From DATBLE01 sp963791425 (GTDB lineage: Bacteria; Actinomycetota; Thermoleophilia; Gaiellales; Gaiellaceae), in assembly GCA_963791425.1 (NCBI GenBank), contig CAWBSE010000003.1:1254163-1318162 (forward strand): a stretch of 64,000 bases of DNA, given 5' to 3'. The notes under the pieces are model-generated. The model did not search any database, was not told where the DNA came from, and worked only from the letters and a program-made list of their open reading frames with translations. A program made the translations under genes and the position numbers. How positions within the stretch are numbered: position 1 is the first letter of the stretch; every line of letters begins with the position of its first letter. Below are positions 1 to 8,101 of this stretch, in pieces.

Positions 1-291
1 CCGACGCTGTTCGCGGTGTTCGCCCTCGGCGTCGTGCTGGTCCAGAAGGGCCACTGGGGCTGGAACACGTTCTGGATCAACTTTGCGATCGTCGGCTGGG
101 GGATCGCCACGGTCGTCGGCGTCGCGTTCGTCGGGCCCGAGCTCGGGCGCATCGACAAGGCGGCCGCCGCGCATGGGCCCACCTCCCCCGAGGTCGGTCA
201 GCGCGTGAAGCGGCTGTTCACCGTCTTCCGCTTCGACACCGCCCTGCTCGTCCTGATCGTGATCGACATGACGGCGAAGCCGTCGTTCTGA
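1..291 (+). CDS. DUF2269-like membrane protein, C-terminal part
   Basis: The reading frame is open from base 1 and ends at TGA 289-291, so the gene is cut by the window edge; an internal GTG at 16 is probably not the true start. About 95 residues are visible, with two hydrophobic segments (FALGVVLV and the WINFAIVGWGIATVVGVAFVG stretch) and a last helix (ALLVLIVIDM) before a short tail. This resembles the small DUF2269 integral membrane family, whose function is unknown. It converges on the NmrA-like gene 28 bases downstream. The family assignment is tentative. Confidence 0.55.
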   Translation, partial: PTLFAVFALGVVLVQKGHWGWNTFWINFAIVGWGIATVVGVAFVGPELGRIDKAAAAHGPTSPEVGQRVKRLFTVFRFDTALLVLIVIDMTAKPSF

Positions 292-318
292 CGGCCCCGC
301 CGCCTCGCCGAGAGACTC

Positions 319-1269
319 CTAGCCGAGCGGGATGCGGTCCTTGTTGGCCGCGAGCCACGTCTCGAAGTCCTGCAGCTCGGGATCGAGCTTCAGCACCTCC
401 GAGCGCACGCGCGGACCGGCGTACTCCGCCTCGAAGTCGCGCTTGAACTGGAACATGTTCCCCATCTCGTCCGCGCCCGGGAAGTCGAACCCGCGGTAGA
501 CGTCCGGGTCGACGTCGTTGTAGACGACGGCCTCGCCGAGCGCCTTCGAGAACGCGGCCGCCAGCTCGGTGCCGGACAGGTTCTCGCCGGAGATGAACAC
601 CGACTTGCCGATGTACTCGGCTCCGCCCCTGAAGATCGAGTACGCCACCTTGCCGATGTCCTCGGCGGCGATCCCGGGCAGCTTCGCGTCGCCCATCGGG
701 AACGTCAGCGCGAGCCCTCCGTCGGGGCCCCGCTGCGGGCCGGCCCCGAAGTAGATGAAGTTCTCCCAGTAGAACGCGGTGTGGAGGAACGTCGTCGGCA
801 CTCCCGCGCCCGTGAAGGCGGCGTGCGCCTCCTGCTTGGCGTCGAAGTGCGGCACCTTGAACCGCTCCTGGAGCGTCGGCATCCGGTCGTCGTCGAGCGG
901 GATGAAGTCGCGCGTGTCCTCGAGCGTCGACCAGATCACATGCTGGACGCCCGCCGCTTTCGCCGCGGCGGCCTGGTGCTGGGCCTGTTCGATCTCCTTC
1001 TCCGCCGAGAAGTGCTCCCAGAAGTTCGTCACGCAGAACGCGCCGTGCGCGCCCGCGAACGCACGCTCGAGGCTGCCCTCGTCGTCGAGGTCGGCCTGGA
1101 CGACCTCGGCACCGGCGGCGGTGAGCGCCTGGGCCGCTTCCTTGCTCGGGTCTCTCGTCACCGCGCGGACGGCGAATCCGCCGTCCGGGTCGGCCAGGAT
1201 CGCGCGGGCGAGCCCTCCGCCCTGTGCGCCGGTGGCGCCGATGACCGCGATCACCTTTGTGTCGCTCAT
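319..1269 (-). CDS. NmrA-like NAD(P)-binding protein
   Basis: A protein of 316 residues with the dinucleotide-binding motif IGATGAQGG near the N terminus (residues 10-18), followed by alternating beta and alpha segments typical of the atypical SDR/NmrA-HSCARG group. These proteins act either as NADPH sensors or as reductases; no YxxxK catalytic pair is obvious, so a sensor role is possible. It starts at ATG 1269, 17 bases after the E1-beta stop, and is the last gene of the five-gene minus-strand operon that begins with the amidohydrolase at 5528. Its substrate cannot be inferred. Confidence 0.8.
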   Translation of the reverse strand: MSDTKVIAVIGATGAQGGGLARAILADPDGGFAVRAVTRDPSKEAAQALTAAGAEVVQADLDDEGSLERAFAGAHGAFCVTNFWEHFSAEKEIEQAQHQAAAAKAAGVQHVIWSTLEDTRDFIPLDDDRMPTLQERFKVPHFDAKQEAHAAFTGAGVPTTFLHTAFYWENFIYFGAGPQRGPDGGLALTFPMGDAKLPGIAAEDIGKVAYSIFRGGAEYIGKSVFISGENLSGTELAAAFSKALGEAVVYNDVDPDVYRGFDFPGADEMGNMFQFKRDFEAEYAGPRVRSEVLKLDPELQDFETWLAANKDRIPLG

Positions 1270-1286
1270 ATCTCCTCCTCGTTGGG

Positions 1287-2264
1287 TCAGGGCCGGGAAA
1301 CGACTTCAGCGGCGATCCGCTCGGGCCCCGGTAGGAACGCGTCTTCGAGTGGTGGGCTGTACGGGATCGGCGAGTTCGGCGTGGTGATGCGCCAGGCGTC
1401 GTCGAGGTCGCCCAGGCCGTGCTCGGTGACGAGCGCGAGCACCTCGCCCGCCCAGCCGCCGGTGAGCGGCCCCTCCTCGACGACGGCGATGCGGTTCGTC
1501 TTCTGCACCGACGCCAGGATCGTCTCCACGTCGAGCGGCCGGAGCGTTCGCAGGTCGATCACCTCGGCCGAGACGCCTTGCTCGGCGAGCAGGTCCGCGG
1601 CGGCCAGGCAGTCGTGGACGCCCTTCATCGCGCTGACGAGCGTGACGTCGTCGCCTTCGCGAACGACCGCGGCCTGCCCGAGCGGCAACGGCTCGCTGCC
1701 GCCTGCCGGTCCGGACATCGAGTACAGGCGCTTGTGCTCGAAGAAGATCACCGGGTTGTCGTCGCGGATCGCGGCCTTCAGCAGCCCCTTCGCGTCGGCG
1801 GGCGTCGACGGGGCGACGATCTTCAGCCCGGGGATGCCGGTCAGCCACGACACCGGCATCTGCGAGTGGATCGCTCCGAACCGGGCGCCGCCGCCGACCA
1901 CCGACCGGATCACGAGCGGGACGCTCTGGCGCTCGCCGGTCAGGAACCAGTACTTCGTCGACTGGTTGATCAGGCTGTCCATCGACAGGGCGAGGAAGTC
2001 GCCGAACATGATCTCCAGCACGGGGCGCTTCCCCGTGACCGCCGCGCCGAACGCCGCGCCCGTCATCGCCAGCTCGGAGATCGGCGTGTCGAAGACACGC
2101 TCCGGGCCGTACTTCTCGTAGAGCCCGGGGGTGGCCGCGAACACGCCTCCGGCGACGGCCACGTCCTCGCCGAAGAAGATGACACTGTCGTCGCGGGCGA
2201 GCTCCTCGTCGAGGGCGTCGCGAATCGCGTCTCTGAACTCGAGCTCCACGGTTGCCTCCGTCAT
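1287..2264 (-). CDS. 2-oxoacid dehydrogenase E1 component, beta subunit
   Basis: 325 residues, the normal length for the beta chain of heterotetrameric ThDP-dependent E1 (pyruvate, acetoin or branched-chain type). Visible family signatures are the N-terminal IFFGEDVAVAGGVF, the DTPISE segment, the MFGDFL stretch and the C-terminal transketolase-C domain beginning near VIDLRTLRPLD. The reading frame extends upstream, but ATG 2264 is chosen because it forms an ATGA overlap with the E2 stop (2261-2263) and starts directly into the conserved domain. The alpha subunit is not adjacent; the only candidate lies at 12275-13246. The acetoin-like (AcoB) subfamily is possible but unproven. Confidence 0.9.
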   Translation of the reverse strand: MTEATVELEFRDAIRDALDEELARDDSVIFFGEDVAVAGGVFAATPGLYEKYGPERVFDTPISELAMTGAAFGAAVTGKRPVLEIMFGDFLALSMDSLINQSTKYWFLTGERQSVPLVIRSVVGGGARFGAIHSQMPVSWLTGIPGLKIVAPSTPADAKGLLKAAIRDDNPVIFFEHKRLYSMSGPAGGSEPLPLGQAAVVREGDDVTLVSAMKGVHDCLAAADLLAEQGVSAEVIDLRTLRPLDVETILASVQKTNRIAVVEEGPLTGGWAGEVLALVTEHGLGDLDDAWRITTPNSPIPYSPPLEDAFLPGPERIAAEVVSRP

Positions 2265-3439
2265 GCGGTGACGAGCGCCACCGGGCGCTCGAGCAGGGTC
2301 TTGAGTGTTTGCAGGAATCGGGCGGCCTCCGCTCCGTAGACGACCCGATGGTCGCACGAGAGCGTCAGATCCACCAGGTGCCGGGCGACGATCGACCCGT
2401 CCTCCGCAACGACCGGCCGGCGCGCGACCTCGCCGACGGCGAGGATCGCCGCCTGCGGTGGGTTGATCACGGCGCTGAACCGGCGGACGCCGAACATGCC
2501 GAGGTTGGAGACGGTGAAGGTGCCGTCGCGGAGCTCGTCCGGCGCGATCGTGCCCTCCGTCACCTTGCGGATCAGCACGCGTGCCTGCTCGGCGATCTCG
2601 AAGACCGTCAGCCGGTCGGCGTCGAAGATCGTCGGGACGTAGAGCGCGTCGTCGGTCGCGACGGCGATGCCGACGTTCACGCGCTCGATCCGCCGGATCC
2701 GCCCCGAGGCGTACGACGCGTTCAGCCCGCGATGCTGGCGAAGCGCTGCCGCGACCGCCTTCACCACGAGGTCGTTGAAGGACGGGAGCGGCTCGCGGCC
2801 GAGCGCGCGGAGCTCCTCGCGCAGCTCGGCGAGGGCCTCCATGTCGATCTCCGCCTCGAGCGTGAACTCCGGGACCTGCGTGCGCGACTCGGTCATCCGC
2901 TGCGCGATCGTCCGCTGGGTCGGCGTGAGCTCGATCTCGGTCGTCCCGTCCGGAGCAGGCGCCGCAGGGGATGCCCCGCGGACGTCGGCGCCGACGATGC
3001 GACCGCCGGGGCCGGTGCCGTCGACACCGTCGAGTGTCACGCCGAGCTCGAGCGCGAGCCGGCGGGCGACCGGTGTGGCGCGGCTGCGGCCCGCCTTGCC
3101 GCCGTTGCGCGTCGCGACCGGCGCAGCCGCGACGGGCGTCGCGGCCGCGGGCGCCGCCGCGGCCGGACGCGGCCCGCTCGACCCACCCGTCCCGCGCGCG
3201 CGGGCGATCGTCTCGCCGAGGGCGGCGACCCCGCCGCCGGCGACGACGACCTCCTCGAGCACGCCGTCGAACTCGGCCTCGTAGACCATCGTCGCCTTGT
3301 CGGTCTCGATCTCGACCAGCGGCTCGCCCCTGGCGACCGTGTCACCCGGCTGCTTGAGCCACTCGAGCACCGTCGCCTCCTCCATCTGGTCGGACAGGCG
3401 GGGCATGGCGATGTCGAGCAGCACGGGCTCGTCGGTCAC
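2261..3439 (-). CDS. Dihydrolipoamide acyltransferase (E2) of 2-oxoacid dehydrogenase complex
   Basis: 392 residues in the standard E2 order: one lipoyl domain (residues 1-80, lipoylation motif ETDKAT), an Ala/Pro-rich linker (about 85-115), a peripheral-subunit-binding domain (about 118-152, with GTGPGGRI) and a catalytic acyltransferase domain to the C terminus. The active-site motif is DHRVVYG; the usual form is DHRxxDG, so the catalytic Asp position is Tyr, a variant also known in other bacterial E2s. The start is GTG 3439. The stop overlaps the E1-beta start, implying translational coupling. No E3 gene is present in the window. Confidence 0.9.
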   Translation of the reverse strand: MTDEPVLLDIAMPRLSDQMEEATVLEWLKQPGDTVARGEPLVEIETDKATMVYEAEFDGVLEEVVVAGGGVAALGETIARARGTGGSSGPRPAAAAPAAATPVAAAPVATRNGGKAGRSRATPVARRLALELGVTLDGVDGTGPGGRIVGADVRGASPAAPAPDGTTEIELTPTQRTIAQRMTESRTQVPEFTLEAEIDMEALAELREELRALGREPLPSFNDLVVKAVAAALRQHRGLNASYASGRIRRIERVNVGIAVATDDALYVPTIFDADRLTVFEIAEQARVLIRKVTEGTIAPDELRDGTFTVSNLGMFGVRRFSAVINPPQAAILAVGEVARRPVVAEDGSIVARHLVDLTLSCDHRVVYGAEAARFLQTLKTLLERPVALVTA

Positions 3440-3455
3440 GTCGGCGGCACCGCCA

Positions 3456-4154
3456 TCACATGCAGGTCCAGCCGCCGTCGACGACGAGGTTGATGCCGTT
3501 GATCGCCGCGTTCTCGAGCAGGAAGCGTGATGCGCCCACGACCTCTTCCATTGTCACCAGGCGCCCGATCGGCGTGCGCGCCTCGAGCGCTTCGAGCCGC
3601 TCCGGAGGCATTCCGATCCACTGCGGGCTGTCGCCGACGATCGCCGGATGCAGGGCGTTGACGCGCGTGGGCGCGAGCTCGATCACGAGCGTCCGCACGA
3701 GGCTCGTCACTCCGCCGTTGACGGTCGTCACGGTGGTCGAGCCGGGATACGGCCGGTCACGCGCGAGCCCTCCGTAGATGAGGATCGCGGAGTCGTCGCC
3801 GAGCCGTGGAATCAGCGTATGGATCACCTCGGTGTAGCCGACGAGCTTGAGGGTGACGAGTCGCAGCGCGGCGGCGATGTCGTACTCGCGCACGCTGTTC
3901 GTGTCACGCTCGATCGCGGCGAGCACCAGGTAGCCGACGTCGCCGATGTCCGTGAGCCGCTCGGCGATCCCGTGCGGCTCGGCGAGGTCGAACCCGATAC
4001 CGCGGGTGCGGCCGCCGATCTCGGCCGCGGCCGTCTCCGCGCGCGCCTGGTCCCTTCCGGTGACGACCACGTCGCGACCGCTGTCGGCGTACGACTGCGC
4101 GAGCTCGCGGCCGAGCCCTTGCGTGCCGCCGACGATCACGACTGTTCCCGCCAT
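3456..4154 (-). CDS. SDR-family oxidoreductase, divergent active site
   Basis: 232 residues with a classic SDR N-terminal cofactor motif (VGGTQGLGREL, residues 8-18) and the C-terminal NGINLVVDGGW pattern common in this family. The catalytic region is odd: where Ser-Tyr-xxx-Lys is expected the protein reads IYGGLARDRPYPGSTTV, and no YxxxK pair follows. It may therefore be catalytically unusual or have a non-redox role. It lies 9 bases after the amidohydrolase stop and 16 bases before E2, inside the operon. Clear family, unknown substrate. Confidence 0.8.
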   Translation of the reverse strand: MAGTVVIVGGTQGLGRELAQSYADSGRDVVVTGRDQARAETAAAEIGGRTRGIGFDLAEPHGIAERLTDIGDVGYLVLAAIERDTNSVREYDIAAALRLVTLKLVGYTEVIHTLIPRLGDDSAILIYGGLARDRPYPGSTTVTTVNGGVTSLVRTLVIELAPTRVNALHPAIVGDSPQWIGMPPERLEALEARTPIGRLVTMEEVVGASRFLLENAAINGINLVVDGGWTCM

Positions 4155-4163
4155 AGTCGAAAC

Positions 4164-5528
4164 CTACGCGGTTGCCATCGACTCGGCCGCCCAGTCCGGC
4201 AGCAACCCGCCCTCGGACAGGATGTGATTCCTGGACGCTTCGAGCCTCTGGATGATGCCGTTGAGGTCGGTGTCGACGAGTTGGCCATGCCGCTTCACGG
4301 CGCGTCCGGCGACGAACACGGAGTCGACGTTCGACGTGTCGGCGAACACGACGATCGTCCCGATGGGATCGACCATCGGAGTCGTGTTGATCGCGTTGTA
4401 GTTCAGCAGGACGATGTCCGCCTGCTTGCCCGGCGCGAGCGACCCGACCCTGTCCTCGAGCGCGCAGGCCCGAGCACCGTCGATCGTCGCGAACTCGAGC
4501 ACGTCCCGGTGCGTCAGCGTCGGCGCGAACGCCTCGTCCGGCGTGTCGGTGAAGGCCCCGATCCGCTCGTGGACGAGGGCGCTGCGCATCTGCGTGAACA
4601 TCTCGCCGGGGACGCTGGAGACGACGTCGACGCTCAGCGACGGCCGAACGCCACGATCCAGCAGCCTGCCCGTCGGCGGGTTGCCGTGACCCATCAGCAT
4701 CTCGACGTACGGCGCGAGGGAGGCGGTCCCTCCGGTCTCGGCAATCAGGTCGAGCTCCTCGTCCGTCGAGTCGGTGCAGTGGATGTACGTCGTGTCGTCG
4801 CCGAGGAGGCCGAGGTCGCTCAGGTTCTTGACGTGCTGCACGTGCACCGTCGTCAGCCGCATGCCGACGTGCACGCTGATGCGGATGCCGAGGTCACGCG
4901 CGAGCTCCCAGTCGTGCTTCGCGACCTCGAAGTTCGAGTTGCCGGGCGCCCGGGCGGCGAGCGCGAGCGTCAGCAGCTGGTCGTCGGAGGAGAAGTACGT
5001 CTCCCGGATGCGCCGGATGTCCTCCGGGTGGTCGAGCTCACTGAACATCCACCATTCGCTGCCCGTCGGCACCCCGTGTGCGTAGATCGCCCGGATGCCG
5101 GCGTCCTTCAGGCCCTGGACCGCCGCGTCGGAGTGATCGGGCGTGTTGTTGATGTGCGACCAGTCGAGCAGCGTCGTCACGCCGCCGTTGAGCGCCTCCA
5201 ACGCGCCGGCGTAGTTGCCGATCTGGACATCCTCGGGGCGGTAGTGGCCGCCGACGCTGCCGAGCATCACCTCGAAGTACTTGTCGAGGGTGCAGCAGGG
5301 GAGGACGCCGCGGACCGGCGTCTGCCAGGTGTGCCGGTGCGTGTCGACGAATCCGGGCATGATGATCATTCCCGTGGCGTCGATCTCCTCCGTCCCCGAC
5401 ACCTCGAGGCCGCGCCCGATCTCGACGATCACGCCGTCCTCGACGAGGACATCACCGTTCGGGATGTCACCGACGCCGGGGTCCATCGAAACGACGAAAC
5501 CGTTGCGGATCAAAAGGCGAGAGCTCAT
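4164..5528 (-). CDS. Amidohydrolase-superfamily hydrolase (TRZ/ATZ-like)
   Basis: 454 residues of the metal-dependent amidohydrolase fold. The first metal motif is THRH (about residues 63-66), followed by candidate ligands in SVHVGM, YIHCTDS and LSVDVVSS; the C-terminal VFVAGRAVKRHG is typical of the deaminase/chlorohydrolase group that includes TrzN, AtzA and 8-oxoguanine deaminase. These enzymes hydrolyse C-N or C-halogen bonds on heterocycles. It is the first gene of the minus-strand operon and starts at ATG 5528 behind a leader of about 30 bases. Substrate unknown; a nitrogenous small molecule brought in by the divergent importer is a reasonable inference. Confidence 0.88.
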   Translation of the reverse strand: MSSRLLIRNGFVVSMDPGVGDIPNGDVLVEDGVIVEIGRGLEVSGTEEIDATGMIIMPGFVDTHRHTWQTPVRGVLPCCTLDKYFEVMLGSVGGHYRPEDVQIGNYAGALEALNGGVTTLLDWSHINNTPDHSDAAVQGLKDAGIRAIYAHGVPTGSEWWMFSELDHPEDIRRIRETYFSSDDQLLTLALAARAPGNSNFEVAKHDWELARDLGIRISVHVGMRLTTVHVQHVKNLSDLGLLGDDTTYIHCTDSTDEELDLIAETGGTASLAPYVEMLMGHGNPPTGRLLDRGVRPSLSVDVVSSVPGEMFTQMRSALVHERIGAFTDTPDEAFAPTLTHRDVLEFATIDGARACALEDRVGSLAPGKQADIVLLNYNAINTTPMVDPIGTIVVFADTSNVDSVFVAGRAVKRHGQLVDTDLNGIIQRLEASRNHILSEGGLLPDWAAESMATA

Positions 5529-5566
5529 GCGTCAGTTCTCCTTGGCCGACCGGACAATGTACAGCG

Positions 5567-5596
5567 AGCATAAACGCCTCCGTGTTAACACGTCAA
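5567..5596 (-). promoter_or_regulatory. Sigma-70-type promoter of the amidohydrolase operon
   Basis: On the minus strand TTGACG (5596-5591) is followed after 18 bases by TATGCT (5572-5567), about 40 bases before the ATG at 5528. The match is 5/6 and 4/6 to the housekeeping consensus. Confidence 0.45.
5582..5591. promoter_or_regulatory. Palindrome GTGTTAACAC in promoter spacer
   Basis: A perfect 10-base palindrome sits between the predicted -35 and -10 of the minus-strand promoter, a typical place for a repressor operator. No regulator is adjacent, but the XRE-cupin regulator at 11535-12278 is a candidate. Confidence 0.35.
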
Positions 5597-5657
5597 CGCG
5601 GTAACCCCATTCTTGGGGGCGTTCTGAGCGGGAGGGCATGCGTGCGTTCGACCACAG

Positions 5658-5687
5658 TTGACACTGCCCGTCGCGCGTGCACAAAAT
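5658..5687 (+). promoter_or_regulatory. Possible promoter of the ABC importer operon
   Basis: TTGACA at 5658-5663 is followed after 18 bases by CAAAAT (5682-5687, 4/6 match). Transcription from here would begin around 5694, which supports the GTG at 5743 rather than upstream codons as the permease start. Confidence 0.35.
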
Positions 5688-5742
5688 GGCGGTCTGGTTG
5701 TGGCTAGCCCTCCACCCTCGCCCGGCCCGGCCAAGGACGCCC

Positions 5743-6777
5743 GTGAATACCCCCGGTAAAGCGTTCGTCGCGAGCACCGTCGTTGCCGCACGTTTCGTGC
5801 CGGTATGGCTTGCGACCGGCGTGCTGATGATCGTCGCCGCGATCATCGCGCCGAACGCGCTTCAACATACGTCCTTTGCCTTCGTCCTTCCCTACATGAC
5901 GATTCTCGCCGTCGCGGCGCTCGGCCAGATGCTCGTGATCATGCAGGGCGGCATCGACCTCTCGACTCCGGCCGTGATCTCCTTCGGCGGAAACCTGCTC
6001 GTCGGCGTCAGCCTGGGACACAACGGCCGGCTGGCGCTGGGCATCCTCGCCTGCCTCGGCCTCGGAGCGGCAGTGGGGCTCGTCAACGGCATCCTCGTCG
6101 GGATCGTCAGGCTGAACCCGCTGATCGTCACGCTCGCCGTCGGGCAGATCGTGTTCGCGTGGAACCTGAGGTACGCGCGTCAGGTCACGAACTCGACCGC
6201 GGTGCCGGAGACGCTCTCGACCTGGGCGGGGCAGAAGCCGCTCGGCATCAGCGTCGTGTTCTGGACGGGCGCCGCACTTACCCTCGCTGTCGCGCTCCTG
6301 CTTCGCTACACCGGTGCCGGCCGGCGCTTCCAGGCGGTCGGCGCGAACCCTCGCGCCGCGTGGATGGCCGGCCTGCGCGTCCGGACGCATGTCGTCTTCG
6401 CGTACACGGCGGCAGGCATCCTCTACGGCGTCGCGGCGGTCCTGCTCGCCGGCATTCGCATCAACGTCGACCCCGGGTTCGGCGCGGCCTACCTGCTGGC
6501 GCCGATCGCTGCGGTGGTCATCGCGGGCGCGTCGCTCTCCGGCGGGCTCGCGAGCGCGACGTCGACGTGGGTGGCGGCGCTCGCGCTCACGTTCCTGACG
6601 CAGATGCTGCTGATCCTGGGTTTGCGACCGGGGATGCAGTACATCGTCTTCGGAGCTGCGATCATCGTCGGGATGCTCATCTCCGGTGACCGGATCGCCT
6701 CGCTCCTCGGCCGTATGCTGAGGCCGATCGAGGCGAGGACGGCCAACAACTCTGGCGTGGATGTAAACACGAGCTGA
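5743..6777 (+). CDS. ABC importer permease (RbsC-like)
   Basis: About 344 residues, with eight to ten hydrophobic segments and the family pattern MQGGIDLSTPAVISFGGNLL, GLVNGILVG, and the cytoplasmic-loop motif GRRFQAVGANPRAAWMAG that contacts the ATPase in RbsC/XylH-type permeases. GTG 5743 is preferred because AAGGA lies 7 bases upstream; the frame also reads back to 5677 without a ribosome site. It is the first gene of a four-gene importer (permease, binding protein, ATPase, permease), so the two permeases probably form a heterodimer. The substrate is unknown; the fold class serves sugars, autoinducer-2 and nucleosides. Confidence 0.88.
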   Translation: MNTPGKAFVASTVVAARFVPVWLATGVLMIVAAIIAPNALQHTSFAFVLPYMTILAVAALGQMLVIMQGGIDLSTPAVISFGGNLLVGVSLGHNGRLALGILACLGLGAAVGLVNGILVGIVRLNPLIVTLAVGQIVFAWNLRYARQVTNSTAVPETLSTWAGQKPLGISVVFWTGAALTLAVALLLRYTGAGRRFQAVGANPRAAWMAGLRVRTHVVFAYTAAGILYGVAAVLLAGIRINVDPGFGAAYLLAPIAAVVIAGASLSGGLASATSTWVAALALTFLTQMLLILGLRPGMQYIVFGAAIIVGMLISGDRIASLLGRMLRPIEARTANNSGVDVNTS

Positions 6778-6797
6778 GGCTCGCGAAAGGAGGCACG

Positions 6798-8069
6798 ATG
6801 CACGGAGGGAAGAAGTCAGCAGCGCGCGGCAGCCGCCGGATGGTGGCGGTACTGGCGATCGCGCTGCTCGTGGTGCTCGCAGGTGCGCTCGCAATCGTCT
6901 CGTCCGGTTCCGGTGCTGGACCGGTCCTGGTCGGCAAGGGGGGCGGATTCGGCGAGGTGTACGTGGCCAAGGCCTCGACGCTGAAGAAGACCCTCTTCGA
7001 CGCCACTCTGCTCCCGAAGAATCCGGCGTCCAAGCGCATCTCCCTGGCTGCATTCGGGCGCTCCGACAAGAAGGTCAACTACGCCCTGGCGCTCAAGTGC
7101 TGGAAGAACAACGTCTGCAGCACCGGGACGGGAGGCAAGCTCACCGTCGCCTACATCGAGCAGTTCGGCGAGAACGTCTTCCGCCAGATGTCACACATGG
7201 AGTTCATCCTCCAGGCGCTGACGTATCCGCAGATCGGCAAGATCATCTACAAGAGCGCTCACTCCGACCTGAATCAGGGGATTGCCGACTTCAAGGCGGC
7301 AATCGCACAGAAGGTCAGCGCGATCGTCACGTATCCGGACTTCGGTGACGCGATGCTGCCCGTGATGAAGGAAGCGACCGACGCCGGGATCCCCGTCGCG
7401 ACGTATGCCTGGGGCTACGTCACCGGGCCTGGCAAGAACTACCTGACGGTCGTCGGCGAGTACACGTGCAACCTCGGCAAGGCGTTTGCAGCAGCGATGA
7501 ACAAGCAGGTCGGCTCCGGCGACATCGCCTTCCTCGGCGGTTTCCCCGGCAACCCGCTGTCCCTCGGCTGGCAGACCTGTGAGAAGCCGGCGCTGAACTC
7601 GAACATCAACGTCGTCGCGAACGAGCCGACGAACTGGGATCCGTCGAAGGTCCAGTCGGTCGTCGCAGGCATCCTCGCCGCCCATCCCAACATCAAGGGC
7701 TGGAGCTACGAGTACGGCGGCGGCATGGCCCTCGGCGCCATCGCGGCGTACAAGGCCGCGGGCAAGCCGTTCAACCCGGTGCTGACCCTCAGGACGGACG
7801 ACGTCCGGATGGGGTGCGAGTACAACTCGCTCAAGAAGACCAACCCCGGCCTGAAGATGTACTACTACACGTCGGGCAACTCGCAGATCCGGGTGGCCCT
7901 CACGGCCGCGATGATGAAGCTCAAGGGCGCCAAGATCCCGCCCACCATCGTGTTCCCGATCGCTCTGCAGGATCAGGACAAGCGTGATTCGTGCACCCCG
8001 GGCTATCCGCAGGATGCCTCGGGGACGTCACTGATCCCGGTGGCCCTGCTCCACCAGATGTACCCCTAG
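6798..8069 (+). CDS. ABC importer solute-binding protein
   Basis: 423 residues with an N-terminal positively charged stretch and a hydrophobic signal or anchor (residues 15-34, VAVLAIALLVVLAGALAIV) without a lipobox Cys. The mature part resembles type-1 periplasmic binding proteins (IADFKAAIAQKVSAIVTYPDFGDAMLP and the AYKAAG...LRTDD region). Translation signals are strong: AAAGGAGG ends 6 bases before ATG 6798. It lies 20 bases after the first permease. It probably captures the transported ligand outside the membrane; the ligand-binding residues do not reveal its identity. Confidence 0.85.
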   Translation: MHGGKKSAARGSRRMVAVLAIALLVVLAGALAIVSSGSGAGPVLVGKGGGFGEVYVAKASTLKKTLFDATLLPKNPASKRISLAAFGRSDKKVNYALALKCWKNNVCSTGTGGKLTVAYIEQFGENVFRQMSHMEFILQALTYPQIGKIIYKSAHSDLNQGIADFKAAIAQKVSAIVTYPDFGDAMLPVMKEATDAGIPVATYAWGYVTGPGKNYLTVVGEYTCNLGKAFAAAMNKQVGSGDIAFLGGFPGNPLSLGWQTCEKPALNSNINVVANEPTNWDPSKVQSVVAGILAAHPNIKGWSYEYGGGMALGAIAAYKAAGKPFNPVLTLRTDDVRMGCEYNSLKKTNPGLKMYYYTSGNSQIRVALTAAMMKLKGAKIPPTIVFPIALQDQDKRDSCTPGYPQDASGTSLIPVALLHQMYP

Positions 8070-8101
8070 AGAGGAACTGGACACCAGAACCTAAGACCAC
8101 A

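Noticed and set aside
781..2121. Long plus-strand frames antisense to the E1-beta/NmrA operon
   Set aside because: High GC removes stops; translations are Arg/Ala/Ser-rich without motifs, and the minus-strand genes are clear.
3648..5573. 641-codon plus-strand frame
   Set aside because: Shadow of the amidohydrolase and SDR genes; no domain pattern.
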